Assembly: GCF_001898805.1 (NCBI RefSeq) | Contig: NZ_MKVJ01000017.1 | Location: 62,004-126,003 of the forward strand | Length of the DNA stretch: 64,000 nt | From: Leifsonia sp. 71-9 | GTDB taxonomy: Bacteria > Actinomycetota > Actinomycetes > Actinomycetales > Microbacteriaceae | Reading direction: 5' to 3' | Shown: positions 16,089 through 25,513 of the stretch, piece by piece | Position numbering within the stretch: position 1 is the stretch's first letter | Layout: each line of letters begins with the position of its first letter | Position numbers and translations under genes: made by a program | The notes under the pieces: generated by a model | Told to the model about the DNA's origin: nothing | The model's database searches: none | Seen by the model: only the letters and a program-made list of their open reading frames with translations

Positions 16089-17768
16089 ATGACCCCCAGC
16101 AAGCCCACGCGCCGCCTCGCGATCGGCGCGATCACCGCGTTCCTCGCCGCCGGCGCCGCGATCGCGACCGTCGCGCCGGCCTCCGCCGCCGGCCAGGGAG
16201 GGGTGACGCTGGGCGCCACCAGCGGTGCCGCCGCCGACTTCGGAGGCGCCAAAGTCCCGGTGAACGCGATCGACCTCGACTGCGGGTCGGACGACACCGC
16301 CTGGGTGCGTCCGTTCCTGGCTCTTCCCGGCTCGGAGCGCCCGTTGGTGACCGATCCGTCGGTGTACCCGTTCAAACTGGACGGCATCGTCGCCGCCGAC
16401 ATCGGCAGCGGGGTGATCACGGGACCGACCACCGACGGCAAGCCCGATCCCTACTTCTGGAACAACCCGGATGCCGTCAAGGCGCTCCTGTCATCGAACG
16501 CCTATTACAACGTCGAGTTCTCGCAGCAGACCATCGGAGGCTGGCTGCAGGTGGAGGGGCAGGCCGGCGTCGACACGCTCAGCCTGGGCTTCATGTGCGT
16601 CTCCTCCGGGGGGCAGATCCTCACGGGCGCCGACAACCGGGCGCTGACGAGCTGGACCACCCTCTCCTTCGACGCCGCCGGCGCCTGGCACGTCGTCGTG
16701 CAGAAGGCGGACACCACCACCACGCTCGCGGCGACCGCCTCCGGCGCGTACGGCGCCTCGCTGAACGCGACCATCGCGGCGGGCGGCTCCACCGCCGCGG
16801 CCGCGACCGGAACCGTCGACTTCTTCGAGGGCGCCGACAAGGTCGGCTCGGCGGCCGTCGCCGGGGGCGTCGCCACGCTGGGCCTCACCGGGCTGAGCGT
16901 CGGCGACCACAGCTACACCGCCGTCTACACGCCGGCCGCCGACGCGGCCTTCAACGGTTCGACCGCCCCGGCGGCGACCGTGACGATCACGGCCGTGAAG
17001 TCCGACACGAAGGTCGGCCTCGACGTGAAGGCGAAGGGGGCCGACTCCGCCGACCTCACCGCGACCGTCACCGCAGGCGGCGCCACCGCCGCGGCAGCGA
17101 CCGGCGCGGTCGACTTCTACGCCGATGGCGGCAAGATCGGCAGCGGCACGCTCGACGCCGGTGTCGCCACCTACACGGCGACCGGCCTGAAGGACGGCGC
17201 CAAGCACACCTTCTCGGCGAAGTACGCGGGAGACTCCGCCTTCAACGCCTCGGAGTCGTCGACCGTGACGGTGGCGCTGCCCGCGAAGCCGACTCCGTTG
17301 AAGGACGGCGATGTCGTCACGCCCGGTGCCGCCTACACGGTGTCCCTCCCGGCCGGCAGCTTCGACGCGTCCTCCACGGTGACGGGCGAGATCCACTCCG
17401 ACCCGATCCGGCTGACGGAGACCGCCCCGGCCACCGCGGACGGCGCCGCCGACTACACCTTCACCGCCCCGGCGAACCTCCCCTCCGGTGCGCACCAGCT
17501 CGTCCTCACCGGCGGTTCCAAGACGGTCACGATCGCCTTCAGCGTCGCCGCGGCCGTCGACCCGACCACGCCGGCCGGACCGGGCACGACACCCGCAGCC
17601 GGCGGCGCGAACAACCCGGTGTCGTTCGCGACGGACTGGATCGGGACCGCCGCCTCCACCCCGGGCGGCCTGATCGCCCTCATCGCCGCGGCCCTCGCCG
17701 CCCTCAGCGCCGCCACAGCGGGCGTCGCCGTGCTGATCCGCCGCCGCTTCGCGCCGCGCATCCGCTGA
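16089..17768 (+). CDS. Secreted Ig-like repeat protein with C-terminal membrane anchor
   Basis: 559 residues. The signal peptide is cleaved near PASAAGQG. An N-terminal domain of about 210 residues of unknown fold follows; it includes AIDLDCGSDDTAWVRPFLALPG and a Cys pair candidate (LDCG, FMCVS). Then come two bacterial Ig-like (Big_3-type) repeats of about 95 residues (each with TGxVDFxxGxxKxGS and a ...FNxS end), another beta-rich domain, and a C-terminal helix LIALIAAALAALSAATAGVAVLI with a basic tail RRRFAPRIR. There is no LPxTG/LAxTG motif, so it is probably membrane-embedded rather than sortase-linked. It sits between two strong hairpins in the Pst-like operon and probably forms an extracellular scaffold for the transporter or its binding proteins. 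Confidence 0.75.
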   Translation: MTPSKPTRRLAIGAITAFLAAGAAIATVAPASAAGQGGVTLGATSGAAADFGGAKVPVNAIDLDCGSDDTAWVRPFLALPGSERPLVTDPSVYPFKLDGIVAADIGSGVITGPTTDGKPDPYFWNNPDAVKALLSSNAYYNVEFSQQTIGGWLQVEGQAGVDTLSLGFMCVSSGGQILTGADNRALTSWTTLSFDAAGAWHVVVQKADTTTTLAATASGAYGASLNATIAAGGSTAAAATGTVDFFEGADKVGSAAVAGGVATLGLTGLSVGDHSYTAVYTPAADAAFNGSTAPAATVTITAVKSDTKVGLDVKAKGADSADLTATVTAGGATAAAATGAVDFYADGGKIGSGTLDAGVATYTATGLKDGAKHTFSAKYAGDSAFNASESSTVTVALPAKPTPLKDGDVVTPGAAYTVSLPAGSFDASSTVTGEIHSDPIRLTETAPATADGAADYTFTAPANLPSGAHQLVLTGGSKTVTIAFSVAAAVDPTTPAGPGTTPAAGGANNPVSFATDWIGTAASTPGGLIALIAAALAALSAATAGVAVLIRRRFAPRIR

Positions 17769-17774
17769 TCCACC

Positions 17775-17806
17775 GGGTGGGGCCGGTCGCACGGCCGGTC
17801 CCGCCC
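17775..17806 (+). terminator. Intercistronic hairpin after the Ig-like gene
   Basis: 12-bp stem with two G.U pairs: GGGTGGGGCCGG (17775-17786) with CCGGTCCCGCCC (17795-17806), starting seven bases after the stop codon and followed by TTCCCTCC. It could attenuate read-through or protect the upstream mRNA. Confidence 0.5.
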
Positions 17807-17839
17807 TTCCCTCCCCGTGCACGAACCGACTCGAAGAGC

Positions 17840-20563
17840 ATGAGAGCACACAGAACCCGAATCGTCTCCGCCATCGCCAGCGTGCTGATCGTCGCGTCCA
17901 GCGCCGTCGCAGGCGCCACCGTGGCCGTCACTCCCGCCCTCGCCGGCACCGGGAGCTGGGGCCCCGCCGGCGCCATCAGCACCGACTCGGCCGTGACGGT
18001 GAACTGGGACGAATCAGCGTCCCCCAACGCGGGCGACGACACCGTCCTCGACCGCCGCGATCCGAGCACGGTCATCGCGCACACGGCCGGCAAGACGGTC
18101 GCCGACATCTCGTCGAAGCTGACCAAGAACTACAAGGCCGCCTTCGCGGCGGACGGGGACGGCCGGGGGCTGTCGATGACGGTCTCGCAGACGAACGACC
18201 TGATGGCCCAGGGCGTGACGGTCAGCGTCTCGGGGGCCCGCGGTGGCGCCGCTCCCGGATTGGCGGACACCGAGTGGCTGGAGGTGTTCCAGTGCTGGGG
18301 AGCCGGCGGCGAGGCCGATCCGCGGCCGGAGCGCTGTCAGACCGGGGCGGGCGGATCCGATGTGGATGCCGGAGGCGTCAACTTCCGTGCCTTCGGCCGC
18401 GACCCGCTCCGCAACGGCGGCGATTGGGACGGCCTGACCAGCATTCCGTTCGAGGCCGTGGACGGGACCACGTACGGCGGGGTCATCACGGGCAACCCGT
18501 ACTTCAACCGCACGACGACCAACGAGTTCACGCGGCTGCGGATCGGGCCGGCCGGAACCGCTGAACGAACGTTCGAGCTCCAGAGCACGACCGAGTCGCA
18601 GGGCCTCGGCTGCGGATCCCGGCAAGGGCAGGCCTCGACCGACACCTGTTGGCTCGTCGCGGTTCCCATGCTCGCGTCGAACAACGACCTCGGTCTGGGC
18701 GCGGCCGGCGGCAACCCGTCGGCGTTGACCCCGTCCCTCTGGGCGCAGCGGTTGCAGGTCAAACTCGCCTTCCAGCCGATCTTCGCCTCGTGCGGTGACG
18801 GCGGCCAGACCCTGAGCGTCGGTTCCGAGTTGCTGTCGCCTGCCGTCCGAGGGTGGTCGAAAGGCATCTGCAACGAGAAGCACGTCTCGCTCGGCTACTC
18901 GAAGTCGGCGGATCCACAGGTCCGGACGGCCGTGGCGACCGGTGCGTCGACGCTCGGGTTCACGACCCAGCCGATCGAAGCGGGAGGAGGCCCGACCGCC
19001 TACGCGCCGACCGCCCTGAGCGGTGTCGTGTTCGCCCTGAACCTCGACTACCGACCGTGCGGGCGCGGGAACCCGGATACGGCGGTCGAGAGATGCGGGT
19101 ATCCCGACCGCAAGACGGCCGATGCCGAGATCGCGAAGACGGGCACGCCCGTGCGGGATGTGCGGCTCAACGCGCGACTCGTCGCGAAGCTCCTGACTCA
19201 GAGCTACGGGATATGGATGACCGCCGAGGTCCCCACGCTCCTCGCGAACGCCCCCTGGGCGCAGGGCTTCAACGGCGGCTCCCTCTTCCTCGACCCCGAA
19301 TTCCAGGCGCTCAACCCGCAGCTGCGGTACATGGACTTCGGCCGGGGCTCCAACGAGCGCCAGCTCCAGACGGAGATCCTCCGCTCGGACGCGGCGAGCG
19401 CCGTCTGGTCGTGGATCCTCGGCGACGCGCAGGCCAGAGCCTTCCTCGACGGCTGCCCGGATCGGTTCGGCGCGGTGGTCAACCCGTTCTACTCCACGAG
19501 AACCTACGCGGAGTGCGCTTCCCGGGCGACCGAGCTCGAGCGTTCCGCCTTCGCGATCCGCCACGCGACGGCGTCGCCGGAAGACTTCAACCGGTCTCAG
19601 GCCGCGACCTACCCGCCCTCCGACGCGTCCTATCCGACCGTCCTGTATGCCGAAGAGGACGCGAAACCGGACCCCGTCAATCCGGACCAGACGGTCCCCC
19701 CGGGAACCCTGGTGGACCTGTTGCCGAAGCTCGCCGATATGGAGAGCATCTCGCGGGCGACGCTGCGCGCCAACCCGCCGGCCGGTCGCTGGTGCGCGAG
19801 CTACACCGACGACATCAAGTGCACGCCGCCGCAGTGGAAGAGCGTCCAAGGGCTCGGGCAGGCCGTCGGCGAGCGTGTGGTCCTCTCCATCACCGACGCC
19901 GCCGATGCCGCACGCTACCTCCTTCCCACCGCGCTCCTCTGCGACGGCAGCGACGCGACGCCCGCGCACTGCGTGGGCGCCGACACCGCCAGCATGACGA
20001 AGGCGGCGGGCGAGTTCGCGAAGAGCTCGGTCGACGGGGTGCTGCAGCCCGCGGCGAAGGCCGACTACGCGGGCGGCGCGTACCCGCTCACCCTGCCGGT
20101 GTACGGCGTCGTGAACACGCAGAAGCTGTCGTCGGCGGATGCGAAACCGATCGCCGACATCCTCGAGTACGCGGCGACCTCCGGGCAGAAGCCCGGCACC
20201 CGGCCCGGACAGCTCGCGCCCGGATACGCACCGCTGACCGCGCCGCTGGTGGCGCAGGCGCAGGCGACCGTCGCGAAGCTGCGGGCGCTGACCGACCCGG
20301 TCGCGGCCGCCCCCGCAGCGGTGCCCGCCGCACCCACCGGACCGGTCGGAGCGGTTCCCACGACCGTCGAGGTGCCCACCGACGGCTCCAGCGCCGCTCC
20401 CACCGCACCGCCGATGAAGCAGACGTCGGCCGCGCTCGGCAAGACGGCGCCCACCGAGATCGGCTTCCCGCAGTTCGGGCTCGCCACCGGGTTGCTGGCC
20501 GCGCTCGCCGCAGGCATCCTCTCGCCCGTGCTCGGCCGGCGGCGCAAGGGAGGCGCGGCATGA
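17840..20563 (+). CDS. Very large secreted PstS-like protein with C-terminal anchor
   Basis: 907 residues. Signal peptide about residues 1-36 (cleavage near PALAGTGS). The long ectodomain has about a dozen Cys. A middle part resembles the second PstS lobe (ASTLGFTTQPIEAGGGPTAYAPTALSGVVFALNLDYRP, then VRLNARLVAKLLTQSYG, as in PstS GVTVAYN/TLARIFLG regions). A Pro/Ala-rich stretch leads to a C-terminal helix (FGLATGLLAALAAGILSPVL) and RRRKGG. There is no recognisable sorting motif. It is roughly twice the length of ordinary PstS, so at least one extra domain is present that I cannot name. Its stop overlaps the PstC start (ATGA). Likely a membrane-tethered binding or adaptor subunit of the transporter. 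Confidence 0.7.
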   Translation: MRAHRTRIVSAIASVLIVASSAVAGATVAVTPALAGTGSWGPAGAISTDSAVTVNWDESASPNAGDDTVLDRRDPSTVIAHTAGKTVADISSKLTKNYKAAFAADGDGRGLSMTVSQTNDLMAQGVTVSVSGARGGAAPGLADTEWLEVFQCWGAGGEADPRPERCQTGAGGSDVDAGGVNFRAFGRDPLRNGGDWDGLTSIPFEAVDGTTYGGVITGNPYFNRTTTNEFTRLRIGPAGTAERTFELQSTTESQGLGCGSRQGQASTDTCWLVAVPMLASNNDLGLGAAGGNPSALTPSLWAQRLQVKLAFQPIFASCGDGGQTLSVGSELLSPAVRGWSKGICNEKHVSLGYSKSADPQVRTAVATGASTLGFTTQPIEAGGGPTAYAPTALSGVVFALNLDYRPCGRGNPDTAVERCGYPDRKTADAEIAKTGTPVRDVRLNARLVAKLLTQSYGIWMTAEVPTLLANAPWAQGFNGGSLFLDPEFQALNPQLRYMDFGRGSNERQLQTEILRSDAASAVWSWILGDAQARAFLDGCPDRFGAVVNPFYSTRTYAECASRATELERSAFAIRHATASPEDFNRSQAATYPPSDASYPTVLYAEEDAKPDPVNPDQTVPPGTLVDLLPKLADMESISRATLRANPPAGRWCASYTDDIKCTPPQWKSVQGLGQAVGERVVLSITDAADAARYLLPTALLCDGSDATPAHCVGADTASMTKAAGEFAKSSVDGVLQPAAKADYAGGAYPLTLPVYGVVNTQKLSSADAKPIADILEYAATSGQKPGTRPGQLAPGYAPLTAPLVAQAQATVAKLRALTDPVAAAPAAVPAAPTGPVGAVPTTVEVPTDGSSAAPTAPPMKQTSAALGKTAPTEIGFPQFGLATGLLAALAAGILSPVLGRRRKGGAA

Positions 20564-21594
20564 GCGCGCTCCTGCAGACCACGCGTCCCGACTATCCGGA
20601 GGCGGGCGCCGACGACGCGGTGGCGCGTCCGCTCCGGCACGTCCGGGAGCTCTCGGACAAGGTGTTCCGCGGCGTCAGCCGGGGCGGCGGCGTGATCGTG
20701 CTGGCCATCATGGTGCTGGTCGGCATCTTCCTCACCGTCCAGGCCACGCAGGCCATCTCGAAGGTCGGCATCGTCGCGTTCCTGACGACCCAGAAGTGGT
20801 CGCCCGAGACGAATCAGTTCGGGATCGCCGCGCTCCTGACCGGGACGGTCCTCATCGCGATCGTCGCGCTGGTCATCGCGTTCCCGCTCTCGGTCGGCAC
20901 CGCCCTGTTCATCACCGAGGTCGCGACCGGGTCGTTCCGGCGCACCCTCGTGTCGATCGTCGATCTGATGGCGGCGGTGCCCAGCGTGGTGTTCGGCCTG
21001 TGGGGGCTCATCTTCCTGCAGCCGGCGATCGTGCCGTTCAGCCAGTGGCTGTCGACCTGGTTCGGGTGGATCCCGATCTTCCGGGTCGACGCCGCCGACC
21101 CGGGCAACCCGTTGCCGGACACGTCGCTGTACACGTCGTCGACGTTCATCGCCGGGGTGGTCGTCTCTCTGATGATCATCCCGATCATGACGTCGATGAT
21201 GCGGGAGTCGTTCTCCCGCGCCCCGATCGGAGAGCGCGAGGGGGCGTTCGCACTCGGGGCGACGCGGTGGGGGATGGTCCGCTCGGTCGTCCTGCCCTTC
21301 GGCCGGGGCGGGATGATCGGCGGCACCATGCTCGGGATGGGGCGGGCCCTCGGCGAGACGATCGCGATCTACCTGATCATCAACCCGATCTTCAACATCA
21401 ACATCCACATCCTCCAGAACGGGACGAACTCCATCGCGGCCCACATCGCGCTGCGCTACGGCGAGGCGAACGCGTTCTCGATGAGCGCGCTCATGGCCGC
21501 CGGTCTCGCGCTGTTCGTGATGACGATGATCGTGAACTTCACCGCGTCGGCGATCATCGCCCGATCCCGCTCGGGAGCGGAGAGCGAGGGCTGA
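20560..21594 (+). CDS. pstC: PstC-like ABC transporter permease
   Basis: 344 residues with six membrane spans. The core matches PstC: SVGTALFITEVA, LMAAVPSVVFGLWGLIFL, the periplasmic loop, and the EAA coupling loop EREGAFALGATRWGMVRSVVLPFGRGGMIGG followed by GMGRALGETIAIY. The family forms a PstCA heterodimer that passes phosphate across the membrane, powered by PstB. It overlaps its neighbours by 4 and 1 bases (ATGA; TGATG). Because this operon also carries surface and sortase genes and no phoU, it may be a specialised paralogue rather than the housekeeping Pst system. Confidence 0.88.
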   Translation: MSALLQTTRPDYPEAGADDAVARPLRHVRELSDKVFRGVSRGGGVIVLAIMVLVGIFLTVQATQAISKVGIVAFLTTQKWSPETNQFGIAALLTGTVLIAIVALVIAFPLSVGTALFITEVATGSFRRTLVSIVDLMAAVPSVVFGLWGLIFLQPAIVPFSQWLSTWFGWIPIFRVDAADPGNPLPDTSLYTSSTFIAGVVVSLMIIPIMTSMMRESFSRAPIGEREGAFALGATRWGMVRSVVLPFGRGGMIGGTMLGMGRALGETIAIYLIINPIFNINIHILQNGTNSIAAHIALRYGEANAFSMSALMAAGLALFVMTMIVNFTASAIIARSRSGAESEG

Positions 21595-22952
21595 TGACCG
21601 ACGACACCATGACGGTCCGGCTGGACCTCGACGACGTCCCTGGCCTCACCGGCGGGACCCGGCTGCCCCGGGAGGACCTCGCCCCGGAGGCCGAAGACGA
21701 GTCGCGCGTGGTCATCGGGTTCTCGCGGGACGACGCGTTCACCGTGGCGGGGGCCGCGGCCGCGGGTCTCGCGATCGGCCTCCTGCTCACCGTGGCCGTG
21801 ACGCTCATCCCGATCGGCTGGCTGCTGCCGCTGTCGTTCCTCTGGTTCGTCGCGATCTACTCCACCCTCGTCTTCCTGCGGAACCCGGGGCCCGCCGTGC
21901 GCGACCGGTTCTGGACGGTCATGCTGTGGGCGGCCGGCGTGGTGGTGGTGGGCTCGCTGGCCCTCGTGATCGGCTTCACGCTCGTGCGCGGCGAGGACGT
22001 GTTCGCGCAGATGTTCTCGACGGCCGGCGGCCAGAGCTTCTGGGACCGCTTCCACTTCTTCACGACGGACATGCGCGGCGTCGGCCCGCTGTCCGGACTG
22101 GACGAGGGCGGGATCCTGCACGCGCTGGTCGGCACGCTCATCCAGATCGGGATCGCCCTCGCCATCACCATCCCGCTCGGCCTGACGACGGCGGTGTTCC
22201 TCGGCGAGGTCGGCGGAGTGTTCGCCCGTTTCGTGCGGACGATCGTCGAGGCGATGACCGCCCTGCCGTCGGTCGTGGCGGGCCTCTTCATCTACGCCGC
22301 GATCATCGTCGGCATCACCCACGCGTTCAACGGCTTCGCCGCCGCGCTCGCCATCACGGTGCTGATGCTGCCGATCATGATCCGCTCCGCCGACGTCGTG
22401 CTCCGCCTCGTGCCGGGCAACCTCCGCGAGGCCGGACACGCGCTGGGCGCCGGCCAATGGGCGGTCGTCTGGTATGTGGTGCTGCCGACCGTGCGCGCCG
22501 GCCTCACCACGGCGATCATCCTCGCGACCGCCCACGGCATCGGCGAGACCGCGCCCATCCTCCTCACCGCGGGCGTGACCTCGAACCTGAACTTCAATCC
22601 GTTCGAGGGGCCGATGACCTCCCTACCGCTCGCCGCGCTCGAGTTCGTGAAGAGCCCCCAGCCGAACATGATCGCGCGCGGATTCGCGACCGCCGCGTTC
22701 CTCCTCGTCGTGGTCCTCGTCCTGTTCCTGGTCGCCCGCGCGCTGGGCGGTCAGGAGCCGGGCAAGCTCACCGAGAGCCAGCACCGGCGCCTGACGGCCC
22801 GCTCGCGAGCGACCCTCGCGCGGATCGAGTCGCGGGCTCCGCGACCCGTCGCACCCCTCGAGCTCGACGAACTGCTCGTCTTCAACCACTACCTCGCGCC
22901 CGGCGAGGACAGCCGCCCCGCGGCCGGACCCGGACAGGACCCCACACGATGA
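21594..22952 (+). CDS. pstA: PstA-like ABC transporter permease with long N- and C-terminal extensions
   Basis: 452 residues, about 150 more than ordinary PstA. An N-terminal acidic region of about 50 residues and three extra hydrophobic segments (AGLAIGLLLTVAVTLIPIGWLL, FLWFVAIYSTLVFL, WAAGVVVVGSLALVIGF) precede the permease core. The core has ITIPLGLTTAVFLGEVGG, MTALPSVVAGLFIYA, the EAA loop LREAGHALGAGQWAVVWYVVLPTVRAGL, and GIGETAPILLTAG. A charged cytoplasmic tail of about 55 residues follows the last span. It pairs with PstC. The start overlaps the pstC stop by one base; its stop overlaps the next start (ATGA). The extra membrane segments might contact the operon's tethered surface proteins (inference). 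Confidence 0.87.
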   Translation: MTDDTMTVRLDLDDVPGLTGGTRLPREDLAPEAEDESRVVIGFSRDDAFTVAGAAAAGLAIGLLLTVAVTLIPIGWLLPLSFLWFVAIYSTLVFLRNPGPAVRDRFWTVMLWAAGVVVVGSLALVIGFTLVRGEDVFAQMFSTAGGQSFWDRFHFFTTDMRGVGPLSGLDEGGILHALVGTLIQIGIALAITIPLGLTTAVFLGEVGGVFARFVRTIVEAMTALPSVVAGLFIYAAIIVGITHAFNGFAAALAITVLMLPIMIRSADVVLRLVPGNLREAGHALGAGQWAVVWYVVLPTVRAGLTTAIILATAHGIGETAPILLTAGVTSNLNFNPFEGPMTSLPLAALEFVKSPQPNMIARGFATAAFLLVVVLVLFLVARALGGQEPGKLTESQHRRLTARSRATLARIESRAPRPVAPLELDELLVFNHYLAPGEDSRPAAGPGQDPTR

Positions 22953-24592
22953 ACCGCCCCCACCGAACCCTCCGACGGCTGCTGCGCGCATCGACCCTCG
23001 CCGTGGCAACGCTCCTTCTGGCCGGCATCGGCCTGCCCGCCTCCGCCGCCGGCTACCTCCGCATCTCGGGCGAGGGGTCGTCGTGGGCGGGGAACGCCGT
23101 CGCCCAATGGGTCAGCGACGCCGGTGCGCAGGGGGTCACCGTCGACTACGCGCCGAACGGCTCCTCCACGGGCCGCACCGATTTCGCCAAGGAGATCAAC
23201 GCCGACTTCGCCGTCACCGAGATCCCCTTCACCGGTGACACCGCGGACCCGCAGGACACCACCGTGCCGCAGTTCCCCTACGTGATGCTGCCCATCGTCG
23301 CCGGCGGCACCTCGTTCATGTACAACCTCAACCTCGGCGGCAAACGGTTCACCGACCTCAAGCTCTCCCAGGCGGCGATCGCGGGGATCTTCACCGGCGA
23401 GATCACGCAGTGGGACGACAAGGCCATCGCCGCCGACAACCCCGGCGTCGCCCTCCCGTCGCAGCGCATCACCGTGGTCGTCCGCTCCGAAGGCTCGGGA
23501 GCCACGGCGCAGTTCACGCTGTGGCTGCTGCGGCAATACCCGGACCTGTACCGCAAGCTGTGCGCCAAGGCCGGGTGCGACCCGGCGCACGCCACGTCGT
23601 ACTACCCGCACCAGAACCTCCCGAACTTCGTCGCGCAGAACGGGTCGAACGGCGTCACCGCCTACACGGCGGCGAACCAGTTCGCGATCAACTACGACGA
23701 GTACTCGTACGCGCTGGGCGCCGATTTCCCCGTCGCCAAGGTGAAGAACGCCGCCGGCTTCTACACCGTGCCCGACCAGTACGCCGTCGCGGTCGCCCTC
23801 CACGTCGCCAAGATCAACACCGACAAGGGGAACCCGAACTACCTCAGCCAGGACCTCTCCGACGTCTACCAGTACGGCGATCCGCGCACCTACCCGCTCT
23901 CGATGTACACGTATCAGGTCGCTCCGAGCGTCGTCCACGGCGGATTCAACACGCAGAAGGGGGCGACGCTCGGCTTCTTCGACCAGTACTCGCTGTGCGA
24001 GGGACAGCGGAAGATGGGCAACCTGGGCTACTCGCCGCTGCCCATGAACCTCGTGCTCGCCGCGCTCGACCAGGTCAAACAGATCCCCGGCGTGGATGCC
24101 GCCACCATGGCGAAGATCAACGCGACGGGCCAGGCGGTGGGCAGCGGCAGCGGCAACCCCTGCAACAACCCCACGTTCAAGCCGGGCGACAGTCCCGACA
24201 AGAACCAGCTCCTGATCGAGGCGCCGTTCCCTACCGACTGCACACCGGAGCGATGCGCGACGTGGGGGTTCACCGGAGCCGGCCCGGCGGCGCAGGCCAA
24301 GACCGGCGCGAAAGGGCCCACCGGAGCCTCCGCCGCCAACACCGCCGCGGGTGCGAACGGGAGCGCTCAGCAGCAGGCGTGCGACCCCGACACCGGCGGA
24401 TGCGGCGACGGGGCGACGGCGAGCGGGACGTCCGCCAACGTCAAGGCCGTGCCGATGACCCTTACCGGCAACGACGGGTGGGCGGGCCCGCAGACCCTGA
24501 TGGTCGTGGTCATCCTGCTCGTGCTGCTGCTCCTCATCGGACCGCCGGTCGTCAGCCACGTCGTGTCCAGGTCGGGGCGGGACGGTCGGTGA
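22949..24592 (+). CDS. pstS: PstS-like phosphate-binding protein tethered by a C-terminal helix
   Basis: 547 residues. The signal peptide is cleaved near ASAAGYLR. PstS landmarks are ISGEGSSWAGNAVAQW, VDYAPNGSSTGRTDFA, ADFAVTEIPF, ITQWDDKAIAADNPG and VVVRSEGSGATAQFTLWL. The phosphate loop reads RSEGSGAT instead of the canonical RxDGSGT, a D-to-E change at the residue that accepts a hydrogen bond from phosphate. About 80 extra low-complexity residues lead to a C-terminal membrane helix (LMVVVILLVLLLLIGPPVV) and a basic tail, unlike lipoprotein PstS of other Gram-positives. It overlaps pstA and the pseudosortase gene. Confidence 0.85.
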   Translation: MNRPHRTLRRLLRASTLAVATLLLAGIGLPASAAGYLRISGEGSSWAGNAVAQWVSDAGAQGVTVDYAPNGSSTGRTDFAKEINADFAVTEIPFTGDTADPQDTTVPQFPYVMLPIVAGGTSFMYNLNLGGKRFTDLKLSQAAIAGIFTGEITQWDDKAIAADNPGVALPSQRITVVVRSEGSGATAQFTLWLLRQYPDLYRKLCAKAGCDPAHATSYYPHQNLPNFVAQNGSNGVTAYTAANQFAINYDEYSYALGADFPVAKVKNAAGFYTVPDQYAVAVALHVAKINTDKGNPNYLSQDLSDVYQYGDPRTYPLSMYTYQVAPSVVHGGFNTQKGATLGFFDQYSLCEGQRKMGNLGYSPLPMNLVLAALDQVKQIPGVDAATMAKINATGQAVGSGSGNPCNNPTFKPGDSPDKNQLLIEAPFPTDCTPERCATWGFTGAGPAAQAKTGAKGPTGASAANTAAGANGSAQQQACDPDTGGCGDGATASGTSANVKAVPMTLTGNDGWAGPQTLMVVVILLVLLLLIGPPVVSHVVSRSGRDGR

Positions 24593-25506
24593 TGGTCGCC
24601 GTGATCGCGCCCGGCCCACCCCGGGCCGTCCCGCGCCCGCACGCGACGCGCGTCTCGGCGCCACCGATGCAGCGGGCGCTGTCGCTGGTGCTCGGCATCC
24701 TCTCGTCCGGCATCCTGCTGCTCATCGTGGTGCTGCTCGCGGTCTCGCCCGTCCAGCACTACGTCAGCCAGAACACCCTCTACGACCAGCTCCGGCTGAG
24801 CCTGGCCGAGGGCGCGACCCCGGTCGAGCCGGTGACGGACGACGGCGAGCCCCTGAGGATCGGGACGCCGCTGGCCGTGATGTACGCGAAAGACATCGGC
24901 ATCAACCGCGAGGTCATCGTCGAGGGGTCGGCGGGCGCGCAGACCATGCTCGGGATCGGCCACCAGCGCAACACGGTCATGCCCTGCCAGCTCGGGACGA
25001 GCGTCCTGATGGCCCGCTCCAGCTCGTACGGCGCGGTCGGAGCCGCCTGGTCGGACCTCCGCGTCGGCCAGACGTTCACCGTTCAGGCCGGCCAGGGCTC
25101 CTGCACGTACAAGGTGCGGGACCGCCGCCTGGCCGGCGACGACGCGCCTCCCGCGCTCAAGACCGGCGAAGGCCGCGTCGTGCTCACCACCGCGACCGGC
25201 GGCTGGTACACCCCGACGGGCGTGCTCCGCGTGGACGCGGATCTCGTCACCAAGGGGTACGACCGGCCCGCCCAGCTCGGGATGCCCGTCTCGGAGGCCG
25301 AACGGCCGATGGGCACCGACCCGACGAACGCGTTCGGGCTGGTCCTCCTGCTCGAGCTCCTCGCCGTCGCCGTCATCGGCGCGACCTGGCTCTGGCGTCG
25401 CTGGGGCCGCTGGCAGACGTGGATCGTCGCGGTGCCGGTCATCGGCGTGCTCGCGCTCCTCGCGGCCACGAACGTCAACCAGATCATCCTCCCCAACCTG
25501 CTCTAG
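24592..25506 (+). CDS. Sortase-fold membrane protein lacking catalytic His and Cys (pseudosortase)
   Basis: 304 residues. TM1 about 28-52, then an extracytoplasmic domain (about 85-220), then TM2 (about 248-266) and TM3 (about 275-292). The domain follows the sortase pattern: a VxxGxxxxxLGIGH strand, [19 protein letters not shown] where sortases have xLAGHRxxxGxxF, [12 protein letters not shown] as in L..GD.I.V, and VVLTTATGG where they have LTLVTC. The catalytic His is replaced (Arg/Ser near 142) and the catalytic Cys by Ala/Thr (near 201-202), so transpeptidation is not expected. It lies between the tethered pstS and pstB genes and may bind the sorting-like tails or act as a scaffold. It could also be a different beta-barrel fold; the match is by eye. 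Confidence 0.65.
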   Translation: MVAVIAPGPPRAVPRPHATRVSAPPMQRALSLVLGILSSGILLLIVVLLAVSPVQHYVSQNTLYDQLRLSLAEGATPVEPVTDDGEPLRIGTPLAVMYAKDIGINREVIVEGSAGAQTMLGIGHQRNTVMPCQLGTSVLMARSSSYGAVGAAWSDLRVGQTFTVQAGQGSCTYKVRDRRLAGDDAPPALKTGEGRVVLTTATGGWYTPTGVLRVDADLVTKGYDRPAQLGMPVSEAERPMGTDPTNAFGLVLLLELLAVAVIGATWLWRRWGRWQTWIVAVPVIGVLALLAATNVNQIILPNLL

Positions 25507-25513
25507 GAGCCCC

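Noticed and set aside
16089-17768. Ig-like protein as a sortase substrate
   Set aside because: The C-terminus has a helix and basic tail but no LPxTG or LAxTG motif; the closest stretch (STPGG) is not a known sorting signal.
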